DNA of 30,950 nt from a virus, in the IMG/VR virus record IMGVR_UViG_3300023112_000068, positions 1 to 30,950 of that record; one strand, given 5' to 3'. Of the stretch, positions 21,557-30,204 are shown one piece after another. Within the stretch, counting starts at the first letter, position 1; each line of letters begins with the position of its first letter. The notes under the pieces are model-generated. The model searched no databases. It saw nothing but the letters and a program-made list of their open reading frames with translations, and was not told the DNA's origin. A program made the translations under genes and the position numbers.

Positions 21557-23932
21557 CTATGCTGTCTGTGGTTTTGGGGTAAAGGCCCGTGCTTGTGATA
21601 AGGCATCATTGCCACCTGTTTCTGCCATTGTTGTATTGTAAGCAAAGAGCTGAGGCATTCCAACACCGGCATTTATTTCGAGTGTGTGCTTCACACCACC
21701 CTCTGGGAATATTCCTGCTAGGGCAGCTGCGATACCTTCGGAGACTGCATCTGCGAGTGCTTTGCTTGAGCTTTCCATATCCGAAGCCCTGTTGAAAGAG
21801 TCGTTGCTCACTTCTGCCGAAGGGATATTGGCTGTTGTTCCTCCTCCGAATACAAAAGATATTGCACCCGAAATGAAGCCCAGTGCTTTGCCTGCTAGAT
21901 AAGATGCTAGGCTCTTAAGCCCGTCCATCAATTTCCCAATCATTTTAATTGGGTATTCAAATGCATCGCCGACAAGATAGATTGCGGCGGCAAGTAGTGC
22001 AAAAACCAACAAGAGCGGGGGGCTGTTACCAACGAATATCATGTGAAATAACTCACCGAGAACATGTATGACAGTACCGATAATGATGCCTAATGCGGTG
22101 AGTACAGCGGCAACAGCACCGATTGCCAGAACCAGTGGAGCCTGCCAAAGCAAGACGGCTGCAAAGACTGTCTTGAATCCCCCAATTTTCTCTGTTGCGA
22201 GGAGAAGTGCATCCACTATTTCCAGCCATGTCACAATAAAAGATGCCATGTTGATTACAAAGCTCTTAATTGCAGGTTCGCTTAATTTTAACCAAGAAGT
22301 GAATCCCTCGCCCTCTCCGACTAGCCTTCCAAAAGTTTCCGATATTCTATCGATAGTCGGCTGAGCCTCCTTCTTGACCTCTTTCCATATTTTGACGAAT
22401 GTTTCAGTTCCGCCAACTAAATCATATAGCCCCTTAAAAACAAATACCAGCCCAGCTATTGCCAAGGCGATGGCGGCAATTGGGGCGGCTGCGCCGCCAG
22501 TTGCAACTGCTAGGGCGATCATCGCGGCTGTGACTACCCCTAGTCCGCCAACGAGACTTGTCATCGGATTTGCTGCTAGGTGTCCAATACCGTCTGCTAG
22601 GAATTTGATTCCCTTTATGAGCGGACCAAGCACATTAATTGCAAAAGCACGTGCGATCTGGGCTAACTCTTCCATAATTGTGTTAAAGTCCTTAGTTTGT
22701 TCTGCAAGCTGCTCTAACTTATCGGAACTCATTTCCGTGGCTCCCGCGACAAGATCAAATCTACCTTTCATGACCAGTGCAAGCTCGTTTACATCGGATA
22801 ATCCCATGGCGGAGGCTATCATCTTTCTCTCATAATAGCCCATGGTATCGAAAGACTTTCCGGCCGAACTTGCCGCTTCGGACAACATTCTCATGCGGTC
22901 TGTGGGATCCGTGGTTGTAACCATTCGGATGGTACTCAAATATGGGCCGCCCAGTGCAGCATTCAATTTTCCAACCGAGGCGGCAGCTGAATCGAATCGA
23001 TCAAATTGCTCTGTTATTCTCAGCATCTGCGAGACTGACATATTGGCGGCACGGGCATTCTCTGCCATCTTCATAAATACTTTGCCCGCAGAGGCACCGA
23101 AGGCTGAAAGCTGTGGTGATGCTTCCTGGAAAGATGCTGCCATTTCTTGAGGGGGCATGCCAAGTGCCTGTGCGAGAGTAAACATTTGTCTAGTTGCTCT
23201 CTCTGCGGCATCATTTGTCATCCCCATGGAGGCTGTCATAAATTGAAAGCTTGCGCCAGTAGTATCTGAATCCACACCCAGTTCTTGTAACACGGCGGTT
23301 GTCTTTAGCAAACTCTCCCGAGAGGCATCGGACATATTTCTCAGGTTTGTGACATTTCTCACCAAGCCCGTTTGTGCCTCTGCGGCATCTCCTGCCGTGA
23401 TCCCATATTGGTACATCGTTTCTTCTAAAGATACGATGTTTGACCCGTACAGTTTGAGAGCACCAGTGGCTTTATTGAATGATACCAGTGCTCCATCCAT
23501 TTCATAAGCGAACTTGGCTGTCGCCTGCCAGACTTTGCTTAATAACATGTTTGCTATGGCGAGTGGTGCAAAGCCTTTTTTAAGCTGCGATGTGAAGCCT
23601 TTCATTGCATCGCCACCTTGCATGATTTTCCCCGCAATTCCAAGGAAGCTTTTTTCCGTATCGGCATTTATGCCAGCCATTCCAAGCATTGCATTTGCAA
23701 TGCCTTTGCCATCATTCTGCAGAGATTCTGCTGCAGATTTCATTTCTTTCTTACTACTATCGATAGAGGAAATAGACCCTTCAGCTTCTTTCCTCAGCTT
23801 ACCATATGCTTCGGCACCTGCGTCGCCGAGCCTGGACAACTCCTTAATTAGATTTGCGATGACTTCAGCCATGACCTTGGCTGCCTCGGTGGATGCCTCC
23901 ATTTCCTCTGGTGATGTTGGTTCGTCTGCCAT
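21557..23932 (-). CDS. Tail tape measure protein
   Basis: 791 residues. Long alpha-helical, alanine-rich N-terminal half with coiled-coil character, repeated MTNDAAERATRQMFTLAQAL-type helices, then several hydrophobic segments: GGLGVVTAAMIALAVATGG, AAPIAAIALAIAGLVFVF, VFAAVLLWQAPLVLAIGAV, LLLVFALLAAAIYLVGD. This is the usual layout of tape measure proteins, which fix tail length and reach the membrane at infection. At about 1.5 angstrom per residue the tail would be of order 120 nm (inference). It follows the tail assembly genes in the standard order sheath, tube, chaperone, tape measure. Confidence 0.9.
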   Translation of the reverse strand: MADEPTSPEEMEASTEAAKVMAEVIANLIKELSRLGDAGAEAYGKLRKEAEGSISSIDSSKKEMKSAAESLQNDGKGIANAMLGMAGINADTEKSFLGIAGKIMQGGDAMKGFTSQLKKGFAPLAIANMLLSKVWQATAKFAYEMDGALVSFNKATGALKLYGSNIVSLEETMYQYGITAGDAAEAQTGLVRNVTNLRNMSDASRESLLKTTAVLQELGVDSDTTGASFQFMTASMGMTNDAAERATRQMFTLAQALGMPPQEMAASFQEASPQLSAFGASAGKVFMKMAENARAANMSVSQMLRITEQFDRFDSAAASVGKLNAALGGPYLSTIRMVTTTDPTDRMRMLSEAASSAGKSFDTMGYYERKMIASAMGLSDVNELALVMKGRFDLVAGATEMSSDKLEQLAEQTKDFNTIMEELAQIARAFAINVLGPLIKGIKFLADGIGHLAANPMTSLVGGLGVVTAAMIALAVATGGAAAPIAAIALAIAGLVFVFKGLYDLVGGTETFVKIWKEVKKEAQPTIDRISETFGRLVGEGEGFTSWLKLSEPAIKSFVINMASFIVTWLEIVDALLLATEKIGGFKTVFAAVLLWQAPLVLAIGAVAAVLTALGIIIGTVIHVLGELFHMIFVGNSPPLLLVFALLAAAIYLVGDAFEYPIKMIGKLMDGLKSLASYLAGKALGFISGAISFVFGGGTTANIPSAEVSNDSFNRASDMESSSKALADAVSEGIAAALAGIFPEGGVKHTLEINAGVGMPQLFAYNTTMAETGGNDALSQARAFTPKPQTA

Positions 23933-23951
23933 TTCTTAAAAGGTTTCCTGT

Positions 23952-24278
23952 TTACTTAAACGGCCATTTAATGCCTGTTTTCGACTCAAAAGCCTTGGTG
24001 GCTTTGGTGAGCACACTCTTCTGCCTGTAGGTCTTTGGATCATCCAATCCATGTTTTTTCGCCATCTCGATATATTTCTTTTCGTTTCCAATTGCTTTTG
24101 CGAAAGCTCTCACATCACCGGGTTTGCCCTTGATGGAGCTAGTTCCTGAAAACATTGGCATGCCAAACATTTGTTTTATGAGAAGTTCTATGACCGTGCC
24201 ATACATTCTCAAGAAACTTTCATTGAGCATGTTTTCATTCTTTTTCATCTCTTCTAAATCTATCTCTATGTGTTCCAT
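23952..24278 (-). CDS. Small hypothetical protein before tape measure
   Basis: 108 residues, ATG at 24278, with GGGAG 11 nt upstream. Helical N-terminus with EMKKNENMLNESFLRMYGTV and IELLIKQMFGMPMFSG; C-terminus NEKKYIEMAKKHGLDDPKTY and a KTGIKWPFK end. No family recognised. It lies between the tube-like paralogue and the tape measure, a spot where tail assembly factors are often found. The basic C-terminus could bind another tail protein. Confidence 0.68.
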   Translation of the reverse strand: MEHIEIDLEEMKKNENMLNESFLRMYGTVIELLIKQMFGMPMFSGTSSIKGKPGDVRAFAKAIGNEKKYIEMAKKHGLDDPKTYRQKSVLTKATKAFESKTGIKWPFK

Positions 24279-24280
24279 TT

Positions 24281-25138
24281 TTAAAATTCTCCCATGCTTT
24301 GCTTTCCCTTCTTCGTGAAGGAGCTATTTATAATTTGTTCATATTTGCCTTTTTTGTTCGGTAATAAGGTTTCTACACCATGAAAATAAAACTTCATCGA
24401 GCCTTCCAGTATTTCTGAGTTTCCGTACTCTAAGGTTCCCAGATCGTAAGAAACTGGATATACTCCATAATATTTCATACTTCGTATCGGAGTGCTGGTT
24501 AGTTGTATACCGGCGGTGGCACTTGGGAGACGAGCCGCAAGTGAAATACTACCCGGTATTCCGTTCGCCTTGTCGCGCAGGGTTTGGGCGATGATCTCCC
24601 TTGCGGCGGACCTATTGGTCAGTGCCTGTTCCGTACCGGAAACTGGAGATCCGACACCTGGGTCATATATATTGATGATTATACTTGAGTTCTTTACCAC
24701 CGTGCGGCTTGGTTTTAGACTGATCCTGTCTTTGCTGAGTATTCTTGGCAATATGCCCCGGTATGTGGTCCGGTTCGCACCATTTGGCTTAAGATCTTGC
24801 AGATAGTATGTATAAAATATATCTTGGATATCAATCGCGAGGTCGGGAAACATATAGAATTGAAGTTCGAGTTCTGTCATTGTTGGGTCTTGGGATTCTA
24901 TGTTTGGTCCGTCAGAGCCAATGTTCGCAGCATCGTTATCATACCCAAAAGTAACTGATGGCAGATTTACAGCTTTAATGTATGCTGGATTGATAGTGAA
25001 AGGCTTAGTTATATCTAATTGAGCGATACCTGGTCCGGGACCACCTACCGAGACCATCTTGAAAATATTCGTCTGCACATCAAAACGAAATCTCTGCATT
25101 GGTTGAAAATTGCTTTCTGTCCAGAAGTCAGCAGCCAC
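24281..25138 (-). CDS. Second tail-tube-like protein
   Basis: 285 residues from GTG 25138 with GGGAG. The N-terminus MAADFWTESNFQPMQRFRF closely parallels that of the tube protein at 26243-26785 (MANEFWTSANVDPKRKYRF), and the C-terminal part GVYPVSYDLGTLEYGNSEIL..MKFYFHGVETL has the beta pattern of gp19-type tubes. It is about 100 residues longer than the first tube protein. It could be a tube initiator (like T4 gp48/gp54), a terminator or a second tube subunit. It has a putative late promoter 21 nt upstream. Confidence 0.7.
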   Translation of the reverse strand: MAADFWTESNFQPMQRFRFDVQTNIFKMVSVGGPGPGIAQLDITKPFTINPAYIKAVNLPSVTFGYDNDAANIGSDGPNIESQDPTMTELELQFYMFPDLAIDIQDIFYTYYLQDLKPNGANRTTYRGILPRILSKDRISLKPSRTVVKNSSIIINIYDPGVGSPVSGTEQALTNRSAAREIIAQTLRDKANGIPGSISLAARLPSATAGIQLTSTPIRSMKYYGVYPVSYDLGTLEYGNSEILEGSMKFYFHGVETLLPNKKGKYEQIINSSFTKKGKQSMGEF

Positions 25139-25158
25139 GGATATAGTCTCCCTTTATA

Positions 25159-25166
25159 TAAATAGT
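25159..25166 (-). promoter_or_regulatory. Putative late promoter element ACTATTTA
   Basis: Minus strand ACTATTTATATAA, ending 21 nt before the GTG of the second tube-like gene and directly after the stem-loop at 25167-25202. Same element as at 26810, 29742 and 30184. Confidence 0.5.
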
Positions 25167-25202
25167 AAAAGGTAAGAAATAATCCCCTATCTCTTACCTT
25201 TT
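25167..25202 (-). terminator. Stem-loop after tail assembly gene
   Basis: Perfect 11-bp inverted repeat AAAAGGTAAGA / TCTTACCTTTT with a 14-nt loop that contains the stop codon of the frameshifted reading frame. The arms give an A-tract before and a T-tract after the stem, as in terminators, but the stem has only three G/C pairs. Moderate support. Confidence 0.45.
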
Positions 25203-25382
25203 GAAGATTTTTTCATCTCATCGGCTTCTTTTTTGAGTTGATCAGCTAACCTGTTTAAGAACCAGCGCCGGATTTTGATTGGCAAATTGTATGCCTCAAT
25301 AAAGCTCCATCCGCCATGATATTTCATCAAAAAGAACTCTTCATAGACATTCTTTATGTATTCATCACTTAGGCCAAAAAAA
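25187..25382 (-). CDS. gp51-like C-terminal extension reached by frameshift
   Basis: An overlapping reading frame, shifted +1 (or -2) relative to the gp26-like gene, runs through that gene's stop to TAG at 25187. It reads LTFFGLSDEYIKNVYEEFFL then MKYHGGWSFIEAYNLPIKIR and RWFLNRLADQLKKE. The HGGWSF..AYNLPI..R.WF pattern matches the short domain that in T4-like phages follows gp26 (gp51 type). The only ATG in this frame is at 25327, giving 46 residues but cutting off VYEEFFL, which looks part of the domain. The seven T residues at 25376-25382 (TTTTTTT before GG) are a credible slippery site two codons before the TGA-TGA stops. Internal initiation at 25327 with a weak AGAG site is the alternative. 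Confidence 0.6.
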
Positions 25383-26225
25383 GTCAGTGGTGAACGGAAC
25401 CTCCAGGTCCGTTACATAACTGCATACTTCACATTCAAATGTCTGTGTCATATCTAGGTTTGGTGCAGCCTGCTCATAAATGCCTCTAAGAAATCTAGAA
25501 TCTCTAGCTGGAATAATTCCAATAAATTCTTTTATGATTGCTCTCGATTCTTCTCCGTTAACTGATGCTATCAGTATGTTCAAGGTATCAGTCAGTGTGC
25601 TCTCGGGCATTTTCTTTTTTCTTTTCGACTCAACAAGTCTTGCAAGATAATTTTCTTCTTTTCCTGTCATGAGCTTCATTTCAACCCTCACCTTGCACAG
25701 GGGGGCTACTACTGATATCGTGTTTGGGGAAGTCCATTCAAAATCGTTTTCTTCGGCTTCTGGGCTTTCGCGATTCGATAGAATTGATAGATCAAACTCC
25801 TGATCAGCCGAGTTCATGCAAGAAGGGCATGAGATTTTTGTCGAGTAGTCACTTCCATACCCATTGATGCGACATGCAACCAAAATAGCATTGCGGTCGC
25901 CACTCAAGAGAGAATCTGGACGGATCCTCTTATCAACAATGATGCTTTTCAGCAGCCTTTCAATAGCAACACCTTGCTTAATCAAGGTCTTGGAAGATAA
26001 AATATCCTCTTCTTTCGCGGTCATGTACTTTATCTCAACAGTAGCCACATTATGCAGTGGATGCTCCTCTGGATAATGGCGACCCTCTGAAGGGAGTTCT
26101 ACAAACTCGGTTGGAGTCGCGAAGGACAAACTACCGGTTTCTGTCAATTCTGCAACAGGATCTGCTGCAGAAGGTTTGGCAGGTTCTAGGTCTTTGCCCA
26201 GCCTGCTCTTACTGTTTCTTGCCAA
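25365..26225 (-). CDS. T4 gp26-like baseplate hub/tail assembly protein
   Basis: 286 residues from TTG 26225, with AGGTGA five nt upstream. FVELPSEGRHYPEEHPLHN (about 41-59), IKYMTAKEEDILSSKTLIKQG, LLSGDRNAILVACRINGYG are signatures of the T4-type baseplate/tail assembly family (gp26). Two CxxC pairs, CPSCMNS (about 133-136) and CEVCSYV (about 269-272), probably bind one zinc. The reading frame ends FFWPK-stop on a run of seven T. Sequence and position between tube and tape measure match the tail assembly chaperone slot, where many phages use programmed frameshifting; see the extension at 25187-25382. Confidence 0.82.
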   Translation of the reverse strand: MARNSKSRLGKDLEPAKPSAADPVAELTETGSLSFATPTEFVELPSEGRHYPEEHPLHNVATVEIKYMTAKEEDILSSKTLIKQGVAIERLLKSIIVDKRIRPDSLLSGDRNAILVACRINGYGSDYSTKISCPSCMNSADQEFDLSILSNRESPEAEENDFEWTSPNTISVVAPLCKVRVEMKLMTGKEENYLARLVESKRKKKMPESTLTDTLNILIASVNGEESRAIIKEFIGIIPARDSRFLRGIYEQAAPNLDMTQTFECEVCSYVTDLEVPFTTDFFWPK

Positions 26226-26242
26226 TTTTCACCTCTATGTTA

Positions 26243-26785
26243 TTATTTCAAGAATTCGGTTCGGTTTTCACCGACAATACAACTAGCCCAATCGTATCTC
26301 ATCGTCAATGTGAGTTCGCTCAGGTCTTCTGAAGCATAATCCAAGCCGTCCCAAGATACCTTGGTAATGAAGGCATTTTTCAGAGTCCATTGCTCCTGAA
26401 TATCTCCCTCTGCAGACAATTGCTTGATGATAACCTGACCGAGCCTGTCTGCTGCCAAAGACTTAGAGATAGATCTCTTATTTTCTGCAGCGCCTTGGGG
26501 ACCGGTGTATCCAGATTCTTGTAAAATCTGAAGCATTGTTGCGGAAGCATCTGGAGATACTGGATCAACCAATGTAAGGTTAATTTCGTTCCATTGAACG
26601 GTGCCAGGGTAATAAAAAGTATGTTGCATAAATTTTGTTTCCCCAGTATTAACAGTTATCTCTGGTTTGTCAACGGTTTTAGCAAACCAAACGGTTCCAA
26701 TTCCGCCAACTCCTGCCAGCTCTACCACAAATCTATATTTCCTTTTTGGATCGACATTAGCACTTGTCCAAAACTCGTTAGCCAT
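26243..26785 (-). CDS. Tail tube protein (gp19-like)
   Basis: 180 residues, ATG with GGAG. MANEFWTSANVDPKRKYRFVVEL opens in the way of T4-like tube proteins; the middle has VDKPEITVNTGETKFMQHTF and YYPGTVQWNEINLTLVDPVS, and the end VSWDGLDYASEDLSELTLTM followed by RYDWASC. This W.e..ltlvDp...... L.Yasedl.e..lt.ryDw.. pattern is the classic gp19/T4-type tube. Length equals T4 gp19 (163) plus a little. It forms the inner tube inside the sheath. A palindromic candidate promoter sits 24 nt upstream. Confidence 0.93.
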   Translation of the reverse strand: MANEFWTSANVDPKRKYRFVVELAGVGGIGTVWFAKTVDKPEITVNTGETKFMQHTFYYPGTVQWNEINLTLVDPVSPDASATMLQILQESGYTGPQGAAENKRSISKSLAADRLGQVIIKQLSAEGDIQEQWTLKNAFITKVSWDGLDYASEDLSELTLTMRYDWASCIVGENRTEFLK

Positions 26786-26809
26786 GATTTAATTTCTCCT
26801 ATCTACAAC

Positions 26810-26817
26810 TATATAGT
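26810..26817 (-). promoter_or_regulatory. Putative late promoter element ACTATATA in a 14-bp palindrome
   Basis: CAACTATATAGTTG at 26806-26819 is a perfect palindrome; the minus-strand core ACTATATA matches the other late elements and lies 24 nt before the tube ATG, between sheath stop and tube. Confidence 0.5.
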
Positions 26818-26829
26818 TGCTAGCTTTTT

Positions 26830-29697
26830 TTAATCCTCAAAACCCGCGCCTTGATTTGTAATAACAAAGTCAAGTGCGATGTACTCGATTGCCTTAGCTG
26901 GCTTCAAGAAAATCTTGGCATATACGATGTTCTGATCAACCAAATCTGGTGTAGTCGTCGTGTTGTCCAAAATTAATTTGTAGTCGCTCAAGCCGAGTCT
27001 AGTCTGTACACTGGCCAAGAAAGGATCAGCGAGACTTTTAAATCTATTCCAAGTAACTTCCACATTCTGGTCAAAGAGAATCGAGTTAGCAAAAATGGAA
27101 ACTTGCTTTTTAACAAAAATCATCATTCTTCTTACATTGATTCGGTCAAGTGCCGAAGGTGTAGCTTGAAGTGTCTTTTGTCCGAAAATCACAATGCCCT
27201 CATTTGGGAAAGAAGCAATAGGATTGATGTTTGTGTCATACAACCTATCCCTTTCTTTCGAGGTCAATCTCTGACTGACATTCAATACTGGAATTCCAGC
27301 GGAACCTTGCGATAATCCGCCCCTATTGAATCCTGCAGGTGCAAACCAGACTTCTGATTGAGCCTCTGAGGAAGCGAATGTCCCCAATGCCACAACCGAA
27401 GGCGGAACCCACAGTCTACTGTTAGATGTCACATTGTCTTGGATCTGAACCCAAGGATAATATGTACATCCGTAAGAATTGTTTATCTGTCGTTGTTCAA
27501 GGGTGTTGACAGCACTCGATACCGACTGGGGTCGTTGGCTTGGGTCAGCATACTGTGTGCTTCCCTCTGTGAAGGGGACATAAACATCTTGAATGTCTAC
27601 AATCGCCAAGCAATCTCCCCTGTCTGCACTAACTTGCATCATGTGGTCGGTTATCGTGGTATTTGTGATACCTGGAACAGCGATAAGATTGCAATCAATC
27701 GCTTCTGGATCTGCAACCATATCGACAGATTGGCGAAGAGTATTCAGGGCATAACTATTCTGAAGATTTTTGCCATCCATGCCCGTGTTTCTAAAGGGTT
27801 CTACCTCTACTAGGTTCAGCCCGTCAAAGCCGCCGAAGAGAGGTGCGGTGAATCTAGTCCATCCGTCGTCGACCACATCTCTCCAACTTCCAGATGCCGA
27901 GTATGAATCTCCAGCAACTCTGGATTCTGATGCATAATATGTGTATGTTTTGCCAAGTGGCTTGACAATATTATCAAGGGAGAAAGCCCACTGACTCTCG
28001 ATATCGCCAGAGGCGATTCCGCCGAGGGGATATAAATAATCTCCCAAGCCAGCATCTGCTCTACTGCTCGCATAAAATGTTGTATTCTCCAAGTAGGAAG
28101 AGGCGTTCAGACCGAAATAAGCATCTGTCTGATCCGTCAAGCCGCCTGCTGAAGAAGAGATTCTCAGTTGTGTCTCCGGGAAGTTAAGATTAAGTGTGTA
28201 ATCTGCAATGGATCCCGTGTTGATAATTCCGCCTGCGCCGACTGCTGGGGTAATGCCACGAGGACCAGCCAGACCTTTATCCAAAACAGTTGTAGGGGTG
28301 AGTGCTGATGGTTCCACCAAAACATCCTTGATTCTGGAAGGTCCGTATACTCCAAAGGGCAGCAAGACTGGATCTGCGATACCGTTACGAACCGTATCGG
28401 TCACTTCCACTCTAATGTACTTCGATGCATTCTCGTATTCACCATATTCTCTCAAAACTTTATCTGTCTGGCTCCAAACTCTATATTTATCGCCAATTTT
28501 CTTAGCGATGTAATTGTCAGAAAGCGGATTCAAATTCACATTTGAAAATCTTTCAACAATCTGTGTTATTCCATCAGTATCATCAGCCTTTCTAACGACA
28601 ACGGTAAAAGATCCATAAGAATTCGTTCCGGTTGTATCTCTAGAATAGCTCAGGTCTTGGACCGACACCTTGAGATTGTCCTGAATCCACTTACCTGGTT
28701 CAGTAGCATGGATTTTGAAAAGATTTTGCATTTTCGAAGCAGACCATGAAGCATAGTCGGTTCCCACATCTTGAGAGAAGAACCACCCTGTTGCCGCTTT
28801 GGTCGCATCTTGCCTATAATCGGATTTTGTTGAATCATCGAAAGGAAGAATGAGTCCGTATGATGCGGTACTCAGCGAGCCATCGTCGAGCTTCTTCTGA
28901 ATAAACGATTCATATGTCTCTCCAAGCCAATAGAGTTCTTCCCCTCTTGAGAAAGAAGATGCTGGGATAACTGCCGTATTTGTTGACTGCGGATTCGTAT
29001 TGAATACTTTTCTGATGAATGTTCTAGATGATACATCAAAATTAAAAGTGGTCTTGTACACTTCCGCATCCGAAGCATCAATAATCATAGCCTCGAAGTC
29101 CGGACCTTTAGAGCTTCCGATGTCCGAGGATGTGTTGAATAGTGCACCGATGCCCTGTGTTGGGGCTGTAGCACCTGCCAAGGTTCCGGTCATTGCCACT
29201 GCACCGCCGGAGGCAAAATAGAAAATACCCGCAAGGAACCCTTCGTGTTGCGATACGAGGGACGAAGATGGGTTACAAAGGAAAAGTCCGTATGCTCCAC
29301 CATTCGATGCTGCGGAAGTACTGATATTTACAGTGCCCCAACCTGCGGCGCCTGCAGGATCATCTGCATCGTCGTTTTCCAATCCGGCCAATCTTAAGAC
29401 CGTAATCGCATCTGGGCTGTTTCTTAAATATGCTTGGGCAGCATATGCTGCATAAGTTGGTCCCTGAAGGTTACCATCTCTCCACACATCACCAGTCGCT
29501 TTTCCTGGGACTGGGTTGCCAAAAACATCAACAAATTCTGAAAAAGAACTAATATTGACTGGTTCCATTGCTGGACCTCTCGGCAGGCGGCCGATAACTA
29601 CTGGTCCCGCATCTCTTGCTGCGGCGGGCAACTGGGAATTGTCTATTTCTTTGACAAAGACTCCAGGGGATACAAATTTGAATTTTTTAACTGACAT
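26830..29697 (-). CDS. Tail sheath protein (gp18-like)
   Basis: 955 residues. The N-terminus FVSPGVFVKEIDNSQLP followed by GPVVIGRLPRGPA and FSEFVDVFG is the diagnostic start of contractile sheath proteins. The C-terminus has INVRRMMIFVKKQVS, FDQNVEVTWNRFKSLADPFL and DLVDQNIVYAKIFLKPAKAI followed by EYIALDFVIT, the conserved domain that joins neighbouring subunits. About 300 residues longer than T4 gp18 (659); the extra length lies in the variable, surface-exposed middle. Contraction of this sheath drives the tube through the cell envelope. ATG at 29697 preceded by TAGGAG, with a late-type element 45 nt upstream. Confidence 0.95.
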   Translation of the reverse strand: MSVKKFKFVSPGVFVKEIDNSQLPAAARDAGPVVIGRLPRGPAMEPVNISSFSEFVDVFGNPVPGKATGDVWRDGNLQGPTYAAYAAQAYLRNSPDAITVLRLAGLENDDADDPAGAAGWGTVNISTSAASNGGAYGLFLCNPSSSLVSQHEGFLAGIFYFASGGAVAMTGTLAGATAPTQGIGALFNTSSDIGSSKGPDFEAMIIDASDAEVYKTTFNFDVSSRTFIRKVFNTNPQSTNTAVIPASSFSRGEELYWLGETYESFIQKKLDDGSLSTASYGLILPFDDSTKSDYRQDATKAATGWFFSQDVGTDYASWSASKMQNLFKIHATEPGKWIQDNLKVSVQDLSYSRDTTGTNSYGSFTVVVRKADDTDGITQIVERFSNVNLNPLSDNYIAKKIGDKYRVWSQTDKVLREYGEYENASKYIRVEVTDTVRNGIADPVLLPFGVYGPSRIKDVLVEPSALTPTTVLDKGLAGPRGITPAVGAGGIINTGSIADYTLNLNFPETQLRISSSAGGLTDQTDAYFGLNASSYLENTTFYASSRADAGLGDYLYPLGGIASGDIESQWAFSLDNIVKPLGKTYTYYASESRVAGDSYSASGSWRDVVDDGWTRFTAPLFGGFDGLNLVEVEPFRNTGMDGKNLQNSYALNTLRQSVDMVADPEAIDCNLIAVPGITNTTITDHMMQVSADRGDCLAIVDIQDVYVPFTEGSTQYADPSQRPQSVSSAVNTLEQRQINNSYGCTYYPWVQIQDNVTSNSRLWVPPSVVALGTFASSEAQSEVWFAPAGFNRGGLSQGSAGIPVLNVSQRLTSKERDRLYDTNINPIASFPNEGIVIFGQKTLQATPSALDRINVRRMMIFVKKQVSIFANSILFDQNVEVTWNRFKSLADPFLASVQTRLGLSDYKLILDNTTTTPDLVDQNIVYAKIFLKPAKAIEYIALDFVITNQGAGFED

Positions 29698-29741
29698 TCT
29701 AGGGATTCTCCTATAAAAATCTAGATTGTTTTATCACATAA

Positions 29742-29749
29742 TAAATAGT
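29742..29749 (-). promoter_or_regulatory. Putative late promoter element ACTATTTA
   Basis: Minus strand AAACTATTTATTATG, 45 nt before the sheath ATG. Fourth member of the ACTATWTA set; the flank TTATG resembles that of the other copies. Confidence 0.5.
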
Positions 29750-29771
29750 TTCCTATTTTTCCAAAGACGGA

Positions 29772-30152
29772 TTATTTATTTGGTTTCTTTTTCTTGAGAA
29801 ATCCGGGACGTCCTGTTGCTTCTGGGATTTCAAAGTAATAGAATATATCTTCAGGAATTCCACAATCTTCCTTTATTTCTTTTATTTTTAAATCAGATGC
29901 TTCTTCTAATCTTTCGATCGCCTTTATGGCTTTGTACTCTTTCATCTTCACATCATAAAAAAAAGATTTTAAATCATCGTGCAACTTATTTATGCTATCT
30001 TCGAAATTTTTGATGCCTGCTGCCTGCGACCACGGCACCTCTATGACATCCGGAAGAACGAGAGGTTGTTCTAACACTTCTTCTTCAGGCTCCTCTGGGA
30101 TTTCAATAACCTGTTCCTTTTTGGAAAATAAAGATTTTATATATTTAAACAT
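29772..30152 (-). CDS. Small acidic/helical hypothetical virion-block protein
   Basis: 126 residues, ATG at 30152 with a purine-rich GAGGAGAGAAC upstream. A basic N-terminus (MFKYIKSLFSKKEQ) is followed by an acidic proline-rich linker (EIPEEPEEEVLEQPLVLPDV), a helical segment with coiled-coil character (SINKLHDDLKSFFYDVKMK; AIERLEEASDLKIKEIKED) and a lysine-rich end (GFLKKKKPNK). No family recognised. Located between a fibre-like gene and the sheath, it may be a neck or fibre-assembly factor; that is inference from order only. Confidence 0.68.
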   Translation of the reverse strand: MFKYIKSLFSKKEQVIEIPEEPEEEVLEQPLVLPDVIEVPWSQAAGIKNFEDSINKLHDDLKSFFYDVKMKEYKAIKAIERLEEASDLKIKEIKEDCGIPEDIFYYFEIPEATGRPGFLKKKKPNK

Positions 30153-30183
30153 TTGTTCTCTCCTCGATTCCTCTTAACACTAA

Positions 30184-30191
30184 TATATAGT
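30184..30191 (-). promoter_or_regulatory. Putative late promoter element ACTATATA
   Basis: Minus strand TAACTATATATTAG, 32 nt before the small virion-block gene and 14 nt after the terminator at 30205-30228. Confidence 0.5.
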
Positions 30192-30204
30192 TACAAATAA
30201 AAGT

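Noticed and set aside
24323-24330. TATAAATA, identical to the T4 late promoter box, upstream of the 108-aa gene
   Set aside because: A single copy inside the 3' end of a coding gene; it does not share the ACTATWTA arrangement seen at the other four sites. Could be real but unsupported.
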